From a bacterium (GTDB taxonomy: Bacteria; Cyanobacteriota; Vampirovibrionia; Gastranaerophilales; Gastranaerophilaceae), in contig JAAVBM010000016.1 of assembly GCA_014803505.1 (NCBI GenBank), positions 1-64,000 of the forward strand: DNA of 64,000 nucleotides. The letters run 5' to 3'. The notes below the pieces were generated by a model. That model saw only the letters and a list, made by a program, of their open reading frames with translations, was not told the DNA's origin and searched no databases. Position numbers and translations under genes: made by a program. Below, one piece after another: positions 50,286 through 59,928 of this stretch; position 1 is the stretch's first letter; each line of letters starts with the position of its first letter.

Positions 50286-50522
50286 ATGGACAGAATCGTA
50301 TCTGAAAATGCGGATTTATATGCACCCGGAAATGATGAAATGTCAGAGTCCATTACTCAAAATTGGACGGAACAAGCTATTGAATGTTACTACATCAATT
50401 GTGATTGCAAGCGATGTTCTTTAGCAAACGGTCATTATTCTTTTATCTGTCAAATGCCAAAAGTTATTGATACTCTTTTGGAAACAGTTGGTCCTCCGGA
50501 TAAAGAGTTAAAAACAGCTTAA
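50286..50522 (+). CDS. Small Cys-rich protein
   Basis: This 78-aa protein has a compact motif ECYYINCDCKRCSLANGHYS followed by FICQMPKVIDTLLE. The five cysteines in C-x5-C-x-C-x2-C...C spacing suggest a zinc or Fe-S site. Similar Cys-rich C-terminal tails occur on small bacterial HTH proteins, but no HTH is present here. The start has GGGAGG. A terminator follows. The role is unknown. Confidence 0.72.
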   Translation: MDRIVSENADLYAPGNDEMSESITQNWTEQAIECYYINCDCKRCSLANGHYSFICQMPKVIDTLLETVGPPDKELKTA

Positions 50523-50586
50523 TCTTGATTACGAGATATGTTCGAAAATTTTGTTTAATCACGACCTCGAACAAACTTTTCAACAC

Positions 50587-50617
50587 AACTGATCAATGTT
50601 TTTGGTCAGTTTTTATT
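50587..50617 (+). terminator. Terminator upstream of mfd
   Basis: AACTGATCA pairs with TGGTCAGTT (one G-U), followed by TTTATTTT. Confidence 0.75.
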
Positions 50618-50651
50618 TTACAAATAATAAATTATAACTTTTTCATATATA

Positions 50652-53600
50652 ATGTTTTATATGTTCAGAATAAATGAAGATAATATTCCTGAAAATTATG
50701 AACAATTCAGGCAGAAAATTAAAGATAATAAATCTTTTGCAGTAACAGGTTTAACATCTGTTTTGCGTTTATTTCTCTTATCAAAAATAAAAACTTACTC
50801 AAAAAAAAAAGTTTTATTTATTACTTCGACTGAACAAAATGCTCTGAAATACCAAAGTGATTTGACTGCTATTACTGATTTAAAAGCCTCAATTATGCCG
50901 TTTCAGAATATTTCTATGTATGAAACAGTATCTCCAAATTTGTATGACTATGCTGAACAAATTCAAATATTAAATAATAAACCGGATATTATTATTTGCC
51001 CTGTAAAAGCTCTTTTAGAAAAATTTCCAAATGCAGATTTTTTCACAAAAAACAGTTTTAAAATTAAAGTCGGCGATACAATTGATTTAAAAAAATTGGC
51101 ACGAAAGCTTATTGATTTTGGTTATAAAAAATCAACCATGGTAAGCGATGTATCTGAATTCAGTATTCGCGGAGATATTGCAGATATCTATTCACTTAAC
51201 GAAAACCCTGTCAGAATTGAACTTTGGGGAGATGAAGTTGTTGATATAAGATATTTTGATAACGAAACTCAAAAATCTATTGAAAAAGCAAAAGAAACAA
51301 CTATTCTGCCAATTTATAAATTTATTACTGCAGGTCAAGAAGACTTAGTTAAAGAAATTCAAACCCAAATTGCCGAAAATGATGAAGAAATTCCTGAAGA
51401 AAACTATTTTGAAGGTATTGAAGTTTACCAAAACTTTTTCAATAAAAATTTAGTATCCATTTTAGATTATTTCAGTGATTATACAATTATTTTTGACGAA
51501 ACAACAGAAATTTATTCTAAATATGAATTAGTTGATGAAAATTTTAATAAACAACTTGAAGAAAACAAAAAACTTGCCTTAATTAAAGAAATTGAAGGCA
51601 AAAACCATTATACATTTGAAGAATTTTTACGTAAGACTTCAAGTTTTCAAAAAATCGGATTTAACAATTTTATTGATGGAGCAACATTTGATTTACTCGA
51701 ATTCAATGCTCAACCTTTACGTAATTTTGAAGCGGATATAGACTTAATTTCAGAATTTATAAAAGAACATATCAATTATAAAATCATTGTTGCAACGGAT
51801 TATCCTGAAAGAGTTAAAGAAATCTTATCAGAACGAGAAATCTTTAATGTAGATTTTGCTGAAAGTATAGTAAGCGGCGGATGTATTTTAGAAGACTTCA
51901 AAACAATAATTTTTACAGATAGAGAGTTATTTAATAAGCGTTCAAAAGAAATAACATCATCAAAAAAATCTTATTATAAAGAAAAACCTGAATATATTGA
52001 AAATATTAACGATATCAAACCGGGGGAATTTGTAGTTCACACAATTCATGGATTAGGTGTATACAAAGGTCTTTCCAAACAAGAATTTGATGGTCAATTA
52101 AAAGACTATTTAACAATCGAATACGCAAACAAAGATCGATTACATATCCCTGCAGAACAAATAAACCTTCTTTGCAGATATCGAGGATCAGGAACAATTA
52201 AACCAAAACTTTCCAGAATGGGTGGAAAAGATTGGGAAAATACAAAAGCAAAAGTTAAAAAAGCTGTTGAAGTTATTGCATATGATCTTTTAAGGCTTTA
52301 TGCAAGACGAAAAATGCAACAAGGTATTCCGTTTTTACCTGATACAAATTGGCAGATTGAAATGGAAGAAGCTTTTGAATTTGTAGAAACTCCAGATCAA
52401 TTGAAAGCAATTTCACAAGTTAAATCTGACATGGAATCAGAACAACCAATGGACAGACTTATTTGCGGAGATGTTGGATTTGGAAAAACAGAAGTTGCAA
52501 TGCGTGCAATTTTCAAAGCCGTAACGTCAGGAAAACAAGTGGCAGTTGTTGTACCTACAACAATTTTAGCATTACAGCATTATCAAACAATATTAGAAAG
52601 ATTTAAACCTTTTGGTGTTGGAGTAGAGCTACTATCAAGATTCCGAACATCAAAAGAACAAAAAGAAACTATTAAAAACTTAGCAAACGGAAAATGTGAT
52701 GTTGTTGTCGGCACTCACAGATTGCTACAAGAAGGTATTGTTTTCAAAGACTTAGGACTTCTTGTAATTGATGAAGAACATCGTTTTGGAGTTCGACATA
52801 AAGAAAAGTTGAAACAATTACGTGAAAACATAGATATATTATCAATGTCCGCAACACCTATCCCTAGAACACTTTATATGTCTTTATCCGGAATAAAAGA
52901 TATGTCGATTATTAACACTCCGCCTAAAAATCGACTACCTATAAAAACTTATGTCGGTGAATGGAATGAACAAATGGTTAAAAATGCCATCAATCACGAA
53001 ATTGACAGAGAAGGACAAGTTTTTTACTTATACAATAGAGTAGAAACTATTCAAGAGTTTAAAAATCAATTACAAAAAATTGTTCCAAATGCAAGAATTG
53101 CAATTGGACATGGACAAATGGACGAAAAAGCATTAGAAGAAGTTATAGTGGATTTTTCAAATCACGAATATGATATTCTGCTTGCAACAACAATTATAGA
53201 AAACGGTATCGATATTCCAAATGCAAACACTATGATTATTCACGATGCTGACAGATTTGGACTTGCTCAGCTTTATCAACTTAGAGGTCGCGTCGGACGT
53301 TCGCAAAGACAAGCTTATTGCTATTGCTTCTATAAAAAGAGTAAAGAAATTACAAAAGATGCAGTTCACCGCTTAAAAGCTATTAAAGAATTTACAACCC
53401 TTGGAAGCGGTTATCAAATTGCATTACGTGATGTTGAAATTCGAGGAGTAGGTAATATTTTAGGAACAAAACAACACGGACATATGATAAACGTAGGTTT
53501 TGATACTTACTGCGAATTATTGGAAGAAACTGTTCAAGAACTTCAAGGAGAAAAAGTTGATAAAGTAACCCCAACCATTGTAGATATCAATATAACAGCT

Positions 53601-54044
53601 TATATTCCTGATGAATGGGTTGGTTCTTCTGAACAAAAAATGATAGAATATAAACGTTTGGCGGATGTTAAAAATCCTGTCGAGTTAGATTATATTATTG
53701 ATGAATGGAAAGATAGATTCGCAAAACCCCCTGAATCTGTTGAAAACTTAATTAAACTAATCAGATTAAGACTTTCAGCTACAGAAATAAAGATTTCTGC
53801 AATTCGTGAAACTCAAGACTGTATTAGAATTTATACCCCATATTCAAAACCTGAATGGAATATTATCCAAAAAATTCTACCTGTAAATTTAGCAAGAAAA
53901 ATCAAATTTACAATAGCACCTAAATCCTGTCAAGAAGGTTGCTCTATTTTAATCTTAAACACTTCATATGTAAATTTTGATGAAGTATTTAACATTTTAA
54001 CAGATTTGTTTTATTATATTCATAAAGTTAGTCACGAATATTAA
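50652..54044 (+). CDS. mfd: Transcription-repair coupling factor
   Basis: This 1130-aa ATPase removes stalled RNA polymerase and recruits UvrA. It has a UvrB-like N-terminal module and a polymerase-binding (CarD-like) domain near 455-520 (PGEFVVHTIHGLGVYKGL). The translocase motor has Walker A GDVGFGKTEVA (~613), DEEHRFGV, SATPIPRTLY and LRGRVGRSQRQAYCYCFY. A C-terminal regulatory domain follows. Two starts are possible. A TATAAT at 50648-50653 overlaps the first ATG, which would place +1 at Met4 (50661) and make that the leaderless start. Confidence 0.96.
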   Translation: MFYMFRINEDNIPENYEQFRQKIKDNKSFAVTGLTSVLRLFLLSKIKTYSKKKVLFITSTEQNALKYQSDLTAITDLKASIMPFQNISMYETVSPNLYDYAEQIQILNNKPDIIICPVKALLEKFPNADFFTKNSFKIKVGDTIDLKKLARKLIDFGYKKSTMVSDVSEFSIRGDIADIYSLNENPVRIELWGDEVVDIRYFDNETQKSIEKAKETTILPIYKFITAGQEDLVKEIQTQIAENDEEIPEENYFEGIEVYQNFFNKNLVSILDYFSDYTIIFDETTEIYSKYELVDENFNKQLEENKKLALIKEIEGKNHYTFEEFLRKTSSFQKIGFNNFIDGATFDLLEFNAQPLRNFEADIDLISEFIKEHINYKIIVATDYPERVKEILSEREIFNVDFAESIVSGGCILEDFKTIIFTDRELFNKRSKEITSSKKSYYKEKPEYIENINDIKPGEFVVHTIHGLGVYKGLSKQEFDGQLKDYLTIEYANKDRLHIPAEQINLLCRYRGSGTIKPKLSRMGGKDWENTKAKVKKAVEVIAYDLLRLYARRKMQQGIPFLPDTNWQIEMEEAFEFVETPDQLKAISQVKSDMESEQPMDRLICGDVGFGKTEVAMRAIFKAVTSGKQVAVVVPTTILALQHYQTILERFKPFGVGVELLSRFRTSKEQKETIKNLANGKCDVVVGTHRLLQEGIVFKDLGLLVIDEEHRFGVRHKEKLKQLRENIDILSMSATPIPRTLYMSLSGIKDMSIINTPPKNRLPIKTYVGEWNEQMVKNAINHEIDREGQVFYLYNRVETIQEFKNQLQKIVPNARIAIGHGQMDEKALEEVIVDFSNHEYDILLATTIIENGIDIPNANTMIIHDADRFGLAQLYQLRGRVGRSQRQAYCYCFYKKSKEITKDAVHRLKAIKEFTTLGSGYQIALRDVEIRGVGNILGTKQHGHMINVGFDTYCELLEETVQELQGEKVDKVTPTIVDINITAYIPDEWVGSSEQKMIEYKRLADVKNPVELDYIIDEWKDRFAKPPESVENLIKLIRLRLSATEIKISAIRETQDCIRIYTPYSKPEWNIIQKILPVNLARKIKFTIAPKSCQEGCSILILNTSYVNFDEVFNILTDLFYYIHKVSHEY

Positions 54045-54063
54045 TGTTAAAAGGGAGAGTGTT

Positions 54064-55212
54064 ATGAAAGGTTCTAAAATATTAGCAACTTTAGTGTTAT
54101 CTGCTATGTTATTCACAGGTTGCGGATTAAAAGACCAAAAAGCTGTTATAAAAGTCGGTGATGGTGTTATTACACAAAAACAATACGACGAATTAATGGA
54201 TAAGAGTATTGCTCAATCTCCACTTGCTCAATTTGGAGATATGAAAGGCAATAAAGATGGTTTCTTATATCTTATGACAGAACAAAGAGTTATTAATCAA
54301 CTTATTATCCAAGAAATTTTAAACCAAGAAGCTAAATCTCGCGGAATTAAAGTTTCGAATAAAGACGTTGATGAAGCTGTCAAAAAAATTATGGATAAAA
54401 TGGGTGGTAGAGATAAATTAACTGAAGTTTTAAAACAAAATGGTATTTCTATCGGCGAATTCAAAAAAGATGTAAGAAATCAAGTAAAAATGCAAAAATT
54501 AGCTGAAGCTGCAGGCAAAATTAAAGTAACAGATGCTGATTGTAAAGCTTTTTATGATAAAAATCCTGATAAATTTAAACACGATGATCAAGTTAGAGCT
54601 TCTCATATCTTAATTGCTGCTAATGATTATCAATTACAACAAGAAATTGATTCTAACCCTAAAAAGAAATTAGATGAAAAAGAATTAAAAGCAAAAGTTG
54701 AAAAAGCTTTGCAAGATAAAAAAGCTGAAGCTGAAAAATTAGCTAAAGAATTACAAACTGATAATTCAAAATTTGCAGCATATGCTAAAAAATATTCAGA
54801 AGATCCAGGCTCTGCACAACAAGGCGGAGATTTAGGTTTCTTTGCTAAAGACCGTATGGTTCCTGAATTTGCAGAAGCAGCTTTCAAAGCTAAACCTAAT
54901 ACTGTAACTGATCCTGTTAAATCTCAATTCGGTTACCATATTATTATGGTTACAGACAGAAGAGCTGCAGGTATTATGCCTTACGAAAAAGTAAAATCTG
55001 ATATTAAAGATTTTCTTGTAAATGAAAAACAAATCGAAGCTTTAGATAAATTAACTGTCGCTGCTAAAAAGAAAGTTAAAATTGAATATGTTGATGAAAA
55101 CTTCAATCCTGAAGTAATCGACAAAAAACTAAAAAAACAAGTTAACGACGCTACTAACGGACAAGCTGAAAAAGTTAGAGAAGCAACAATGAAAGATAAT
55201 AAGAAAAAATAA
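54064..55212 (+). CDS. Peptidyl-prolyl isomerase lipoprotein (PpiC/PrsA/SurA type)
   Basis: This 382-aa exported foldase has a lipobox in VLSAMLFTGC, with lipidation at Cys20. A SurA_N-like helical domain (GVITQKQYDELMDKS...) follows. A parvulin domain runs from VRASHILIAAND to GYHIIMVTDRR (~178-300) and includes GSAQQGGDLGFFAKDRMVPEF. A helical C-terminal tail closes it. It folds exported or outer-membrane proteins. It lies 19 nt after mfd with GGGAGAG, followed by a strong terminator. Confidence 0.93.
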   Translation: MKGSKILATLVLSAMLFTGCGLKDQKAVIKVGDGVITQKQYDELMDKSIAQSPLAQFGDMKGNKDGFLYLMTEQRVINQLIIQEILNQEAKSRGIKVSNKDVDEAVKKIMDKMGGRDKLTEVLKQNGISIGEFKKDVRNQVKMQKLAEAAGKIKVTDADCKAFYDKNPDKFKHDDQVRASHILIAANDYQLQQEIDSNPKKKLDEKELKAKVEKALQDKKAEAEKLAKELQTDNSKFAAYAKKYSEDPGSAQQGGDLGFFAKDRMVPEFAEAAFKAKPNTVTDPVKSQFGYHIIMVTDRRAAGIMPYEKVKSDIKDFLVNEKQIEALDKLTVAAKKKVKIEYVDENFNPEVIDKKLKKQVNDATNGQAEKVREATMKDNKKK

Positions 55213-55227
55213 ATTTTCACTCTAAAG

Positions 55228-55260
55228 AAAAGACCTTTCATAAAGAAAGGTCTTTTTTTT
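55228..55260 (+). terminator. Terminator after the PpiC lipoprotein gene
   Basis: AAAAGACCTTTC/GAAAGGTCTTTT stem with loop ATAAA, followed by a run of Ts. Confidence 0.9.
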
Positions 55261-55304
55261 CGTAAAAAATCATACAAACGTTTTATTATTATTTTAATAT
55301 ACTC

Positions 55305-55313
55305 TGTTATAAT
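55305..55313 (+). promoter_or_regulatory. Extended -10 (TGTTATAAT) six bases before an ATG
   Basis: TGT-TATAAT ends at 55313 and the ATG of the next gene is at 55320, so +1 falls on the start codon. There is no clear -35 and no Shine-Dalgarno. Confidence 0.5.
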
Positions 55314-55319
55314 TATTCT

Positions 55320-56534
55320 ATGTTAGATTTATCATCTCCAACTATATATATACCTACCATTTTTCTTGTAATTGTGGCTGTTTTTGTATCAATATTACAC
55401 AAAGATGCAAAAGGTATTATTCATGAAAATACAAAAGAACTACCGTATTATGACGAAATTGGTCTTTCAATGAATTATATCAGTCGTAATATTACAGAAG
55501 AAGGAAGATTTATATATAGAAAAAATGTAAATTCTGAAATCACTTACGATAATAAAATATATAATTCTCTACGTCATGCCGGAACTTTGTATTCTATGTA
55601 TATGTATGAACAACTTGGACTGGAGAAAAAATATCATAATTTAAGAGTTTTAGCCTCAAAATATTTTGTAGAACGATATATAAGAAAATTAGATGATAAT
55701 AAATACGTTGTAATTTCTATCCCAGAAGAAGAACAAATTAATATGGAAATTGCAAAATCAGGTGCTGCAGGTGTTGCACTCTGCGCTTTAAGCAACTTAT
55801 ATAAAGAAGAACAAGTTAGCTTAGATATACTTCGAGGTTTGGGTGAATTCATCTTGTCTTTACAAAATGAAGAAGGTGATATTTACGCATATTATGATTT
55901 AGAAAACAAAACAATAAACAAAGAAGCCCAAGCAGTATTCTATCCAGGAGAAGCTGCAGCTGGACTTTTATATTTATACGAAGTTGATCCGCAACAAAAA
56001 TGGTTAGTTGCTGCAAAAAAAATATTATCATATTTAGCAAAAACAAGAAAAAAAATGGAATTAGACATTCCGTTTGATAACTGGTCATTACTGGCAATAG
56101 AAAATCTATTCAAAGCTAAGCTTGCAACTCAAGAAGAATTCAATACGCTAAGAGCTTACGCTGAACAAATGGCAATTCCAATGCTTAGTAACCAAATAAC
56201 TAATCCTAAAAACAGTTATTATGGAGCTTTTAAAGATAATATCAGACCTTGTAGCTTAGGTACAATAATGGAAGGTTTAGCGTCAATTTATTTTTGCACA
56301 GATAGCGAAAGTTTAAAACAAATTATTTTCAAATCTTTATCAATCGGTTGTATGTTTTTAAACAAAGTACAAGTAAAAACAGGAGAACAAGCCGGAGGCT
56401 TACCAAACTCTGCTAACTGGGTAAAAGCAGGAGTAACTCCGAATGCAAGTGTAATCAGAATTGATAATGTCCAACACGTTGTTACAGGCTGGTTAAAGTT
56501 CCAAAATATCTTAAAAATTACAGATAAATGGTAA
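55320..56534 (+). CDS. Membrane-anchored alpha/alpha-barrel (six-hairpin glycosidase-like) protein
   Basis: This 404-aa protein has one N-terminal membrane segment (IYIPTIFLVIVAVFVSIL). It then has repeated helical hairpins resembling the six-hairpin glycosidase fold: NSLRHAGTLYSMYMYEQLGL, ILRGLGEFILSLQNEEGDI, FYPGEAAAGLLYLYEVD and NVQHVVTGWLKFQNIL. The motifs RHAGTLYS and QHVVTGW look conserved in type, but no catalytic acid pair can be assigned. It may bind or cut a glycan at the envelope. It has a predicted leaderless start. Confidence 0.7.
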   Translation: MLDLSSPTIYIPTIFLVIVAVFVSILHKDAKGIIHENTKELPYYDEIGLSMNYISRNITEEGRFIYRKNVNSEITYDNKIYNSLRHAGTLYSMYMYEQLGLEKKYHNLRVLASKYFVERYIRKLDDNKYVVISIPEEEQINMEIAKSGAAGVALCALSNLYKEEQVSLDILRGLGEFILSLQNEEGDIYAYYDLENKTINKEAQAVFYPGEAAAGLLYLYEVDPQQKWLVAAKKILSYLAKTRKKMELDIPFDNWSLLAIENLFKAKLATQEEFNTLRAYAEQMAIPMLSNQITNPKNSYYGAFKDNIRPCSLGTIMEGLASIYFCTDSESLKQIIFKSLSIGCMFLNKVQVKTGEQAGGLPNSANWVKAGVTPNASVIRIDNVQHVVTGWLKFQNILKITDKW

Positions 56535-56536
56535 AA

Positions 56537-57190
56537 TTAAACCAAAACAGTTTTATTTCTACCGCTATTTTTAGCTTCATACAAAGCTTTATCTGTTATT
56601 TCTATAAACTGTTCTTTTGTTTGAATTTCATCTGTTAGTTGGCAAGCGCCGATACTAACAGTAACATTAACAGATTCTCCTTGATAATCCAAACCTAAAG
56701 CAGCTACAGTTTTTCTAAATCTTTCTAAAGGAATTACAGCCTGATGTATATCTGTTTCAGTTAAAATAACAATAAATTCTTCGCCGCCAAAACGATACAC
56801 TGTATCTGTTTTTCTAAAAGTCTGTAATGCGGCATTAGCAACTTGTTTTAGAACAAAATCACCGCATTGATGACCATATGTATCATTAACTTGTTTAAAA
56901 TGATCTATATCAAACATTACAAGAGTTAATTTATTTTTATATCTTTGTGCTCGCAAAAACTCTTTTTCATAAGAATTATCAAAACTTCTTCTGTTAGCTA
57001 AGCCTGTTAACTCATCAGTCATAGACAAATATTTTGTTCTAGAGTACATAAAATTGATTTGTTTAATAACTTCTAATTTATTTTCTTCCGGAATATCAAA
57101 AGTATGTATAATATTTTCTATGTTTTGCTGAATTTCATCTAAAACACCGTCAGGAATATCAAATGATAACTCATCTAAATTTTCAACCAT
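56537..57190 (-). CDS. Diguanylate cyclase (GGDEF)
   Basis: This 217-aa protein has a short helical N-terminus (~45 residues) and a single GGDEF domain. The domain shows LTGLANRRSFDNSYEKE, the Mg site VMFDIDHFKQVNDTYGH, and the active loop FGGEEFIVIL. An inhibitory RxxD (RKTD) lies five residues before the loop. It should convert two GTP to c-di-GMP with product inhibition. No sensor domain is evident. The gene converges on the alpha-barrel gene with a 2-nt gap. Confidence 0.92.
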   Translation of the reverse strand: MVENLDELSFDIPDGVLDEIQQNIENIIHTFDIPEENKLEVIKQINFMYSRTKYLSMTDELTGLANRRSFDNSYEKEFLRAQRYKNKLTLVMFDIDHFKQVNDTYGHQCGDFVLKQVANAALQTFRKTDTVYRFGGEEFIVILTETDIHQAVIPLERFRKTVAALGLDYQGESVNVTVSIGACQLTDEIQTKEQFIEITDKALYEAKNSGRNKTVLV

Positions 57191-57269
57191 AAAGCTCCTC
57201 TTAGAGTTATTTTAGCACAAAATAGTTTCACTAAAAACAATTACGGCATAAATTTTTAAAACTTTAATT

Positions 57270-58844
57270 CTAAGATTCTTTATTTTTTTTGAATAATAAA
57301 AGAAGTGGAATTAACATAAAGCATAACAAGCCAAAGATTCTGAAAGAATCCATAAATGCCCATAAATTAGATTGTTTTAACAACGTTCCATACTGTGAAT
57401 ATTCAGCCATATGTTTAGCTACAGAAATATGTGTATATTGTGATAATGCTGCAGTTGTTGACTGAACTCTTTCAATAAATACAGGGTTTAATTCACTAAG
57501 TTTACCAACCATCATATTTTGGTGAACTTGACCAAACCTTGTAACCATTGTCGCAACTAATGATGTACCTATAGCACTTCCAATATTTTTCAATAAATTT
57601 TGAAGTCCTGTTGCATTTGTCATCTGAACATTTGATATAGTTTCCATAGCAAGGTTAATAATAGGAACAAAAGATAACCCCATTCCCAAGCCCATAATAA
57701 AGTTTGGAATCATAATATTGATATTTGAAATTTGTAAGTTCAAAAATCCTAACATAAGACCCGCAACACCTAATAAAAATAAACCAACAGCTACAAGTAA
57801 TCTTTTATCAACTTTATCAGCAATAAACGCACAAATAACAGTAGCCGTCATACATCCTACACCTCGTGGCATCATGGAAAATCCGCTTAAAAATGCAGTA
57901 TATCCCATCATACTTTGTAAAAATTGAGGAAGAATAGCAAGAGATGCATATAAAACAGCCTGCATTACAACTGAAATTATCGTTCCTACAACAAAATTTC
58001 TATCTTTAAAAACACTCAAATCTACCAGAGTATCTTTTCTTACAAGTTGAGAAATAAAGAAACAAATTCCGGAAACACAAGAAACGCCAAACAACCAGCA
58101 AATCCAAGTTGCATTGAACCAATCGGCATTGTTACCTTTATCAAAAAATACTTGCAAACATAATAACCATACAGCAAGGAAAAAGAATCCTAAACCATCA
58201 ATTTTTACATTTTTTTGTTTATGAGAATACGGAGGATTAAATAAAAGTTTTTGAGATAAAACAGCTGCAAGACATCCAAACGGAACATTTATATAAAAAA
58301 TCCACGGCCAAGACCAGTTATCAGTAATCCATCCGCCTAAAACAGGACCGACAATCGGTGCTACAATGATACCCATTCCAAAAATAGCCATTGCCATACC
58401 GCGTTTTTCTTTTGGAAAACTTTCCATCATAATAGCTTGAGATATTGGCAAAATACCGCCACCGCCAGCTCCTTGCAATATTCTGAATATTACCATTTGT
58501 CCAAGGTTTTGTGCCATACCACAAAGCATTGAGGCAATTGTAAATATCAAAATACTTATTACATAAAAATTTTTACGCCCAAGAAGTTTACTGAAAAAAT
58601 CTACCGATGGAATAATTACCCCACTGGCAATTAAGTAACTTGTTAAAATCCAAATACTTTCATCTCGAGTTGCCGAAAAACTTCCTGCCATATGTGGCAA
58701 AGCTACATTCGCAATTGTACCATCAAGCACGTATATAAATACGGCAAGCATTGTCGGAATTGCTGAAATCCAAGGATTTTCGGGTAAATATTTATTATCA
58801 TCATCTAATTGTTTAACATTTTCTTTTATAACTTCTTCAGACAT
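57270..58844 (-). CDS. emrB: MFS multidrug transporter, DHA2/EmrB family
   Basis: This 524-aa drug:proton antiporter has about 14 membrane helices. Family marks are FIYVLDGTIANVALPHM (motif D1), LGRKNFYVISILIFTIAS (motif A), ILQGAGGGGILPISQAIM (motif B) and MAIFGMGIIVAPIVGPVLGG (motif C). It would work with the adjacent EmrA adaptor and an outer-membrane channel. GAGG is the ribosome-binding site. It follows emrA after a gap containing an 11-bp hairpin. Confidence 0.94.
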   Translation of the reverse strand: MSEEVIKENVKQLDDDNKYLPENPWISAIPTMLAVFIYVLDGTIANVALPHMAGSFSATRDESIWILTSYLIASGVIIPSVDFFSKLLGRKNFYVISILIFTIASMLCGMAQNLGQMVIFRILQGAGGGGILPISQAIMMESFPKEKRGMAMAIFGMGIIVAPIVGPVLGGWITDNWSWPWIFYINVPFGCLAAVLSQKLLFNPPYSHKQKNVKIDGLGFFFLAVWLLCLQVFFDKGNNADWFNATWICWLFGVSCVSGICFFISQLVRKDTLVDLSVFKDRNFVVGTIISVVMQAVLYASLAILPQFLQSMMGYTAFLSGFSMMPRGVGCMTATVICAFIADKVDKRLLVAVGLFLLGVAGLMLGFLNLQISNINIMIPNFIMGLGMGLSFVPIINLAMETISNVQMTNATGLQNLLKNIGSAIGTSLVATMVTRFGQVHQNMMVGKLSELNPVFIERVQSTTAALSQYTHISVAKHMAEYSQYGTLLKQSNLWAFMDSFRIFGLLCFMLIPLLLLFKKNKES

Positions 58845-58885
58845 TTTATCCTCTATATATTTCCAGTCATTTTGAGGTATTTAAA

Positions 58886-58922
58886 ATGAGATTCTTCATC
58901 ACAAAATAACAAAGAATCTCAT
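58886..58922 (-). other. emrA-emrB intercistronic hairpin
   Basis: Perfect 11-bp arms ATGAGATTCTT/AAGAATCTCAT enclose a 15-nt loop. No U-tract follows. It is likely an mRNA stability, processing or attenuation element setting the EmrA:EmrB ratio. Confidence 0.5.
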
Positions 58923-58930
58923 ATAACAAA

Positions 58931-59917
58931 TTACTTAACTTTAACTTTTGGAACAACAGACATTCCAGGAACAATATTGTATTTATCAGTATCGATTTTT
59001 TCAGTAAACACAATTTTTACAGGAATTCTTTGTACAATTTTAACAAATGAACCAACAGCATTTTCCGGTGGGAATAAACTTGATTTTGCACCTGATGCTC
59101 TTTGAATTGAATCAACTTTTCCTTTAAAAACTTTACCCGGATAAGTATCAATTTTAATATCAACAACTTGTCCCGGTTTCATATCTGTTAATTGATTTTC
59201 TTTAAAATTAGCAACAACCCAAACTTCTTCAGGAACCAATGTAAATAACGGAGCTCCAGCTGTTACATACATACCTTTTTCTACTCGACGAGAAGAAACA
59301 GTTCCGGATTGTGGCGCATAGATTTTTGTATAAGAAAGATCTAAAGCAGCTTTATCTCTTGAAGCTTTAGCTGATCTTAAATTTGCATCAGCAACAGTTT
59401 TTCCACTTTGAGAAAATAAAGCTTGATTTGCTTGTGTTAAATTTGCTTGGGCAGAATCATATTTTACTTGAGCAGCATCAAATGTTTGTTTTGAAACTGC
59501 ACCTTGTTCATATAAGTTTCTGTATCTTTCCAAATCCTTTTTAGCTAAAGCAATATTTGACTCCGCAGCAACAAAATTTGCTTTTGCATTTGATTGATCT
59601 AATTTAATTTTTTCATAAGTAGATTCAGCTTGTTCTAATTTTATTTGATAATCTTCTGCATCAATAACAGCAATCAAATCACCTTCATTAACATGCTGAT
59701 TATCTTTTATATAAACTTCTTCAATTTGTCCTGATACACGTGGAGCAACATTTACTGTTGTTGTTTCTACATATGCATCATCTGTTGATTGAAACTTCAT
59801 TTCGTGAGCAACATAAAAACCTACTAAAATTGAGACTACAGCAATTATTATTGCTAAAATTTTTCTTTTTCTTCCTTTTGGTTTTTCACTTTGTTGTTCT
59901 AAAATATTTTCTTCCAT
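58931..59917 (-). CDS. emrA: EmrA/HlyD-type periplasmic adaptor
   Basis: This 328-aa membrane fusion protein has one N-terminal anchor (ILAIIIAVVSILVGFYV, ~24-40). The barrel/lipoyl half-motif APRVSGQIEEVYIKDNQHVNEGD follows, then a long coiled-coil hairpin (~85-195) with EQGAVSKQTFDAAQVKYDSA, and the second lipoyl half SYTKIYAPQSGTVSSRRVEKG. It bridges EmrB and the outer-membrane channel. It is the second gene of the marR-emrA-emrB operon, 11 nt after marR. Confidence 0.94.
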   Translation of the reverse strand: MEENILEQQSEKPKGRKRKILAIIIAVVSILVGFYVAHEMKFQSTDDAYVETTTVNVAPRVSGQIEEVYIKDNQHVNEGDLIAVIDAEDYQIKLEQAESTYEKIKLDQSNAKANFVAAESNIALAKKDLERYRNLYEQGAVSKQTFDAAQVKYDSAQANLTQANQALFSQSGKTVADANLRSAKASRDKAALDLSYTKIYAPQSGTVSSRRVEKGMYVTAGAPLFTLVPEEVWVVANFKENQLTDMKPGQVVDIKIDTYPGKVFKGKVDSIQRASGAKSSLFPPENAVGSFVKIVQRIPVKIVFTEKIDTDKYNIVPGMSVVPKVKVK

Positions 59918-59928
59918 GTTTTAACCTC

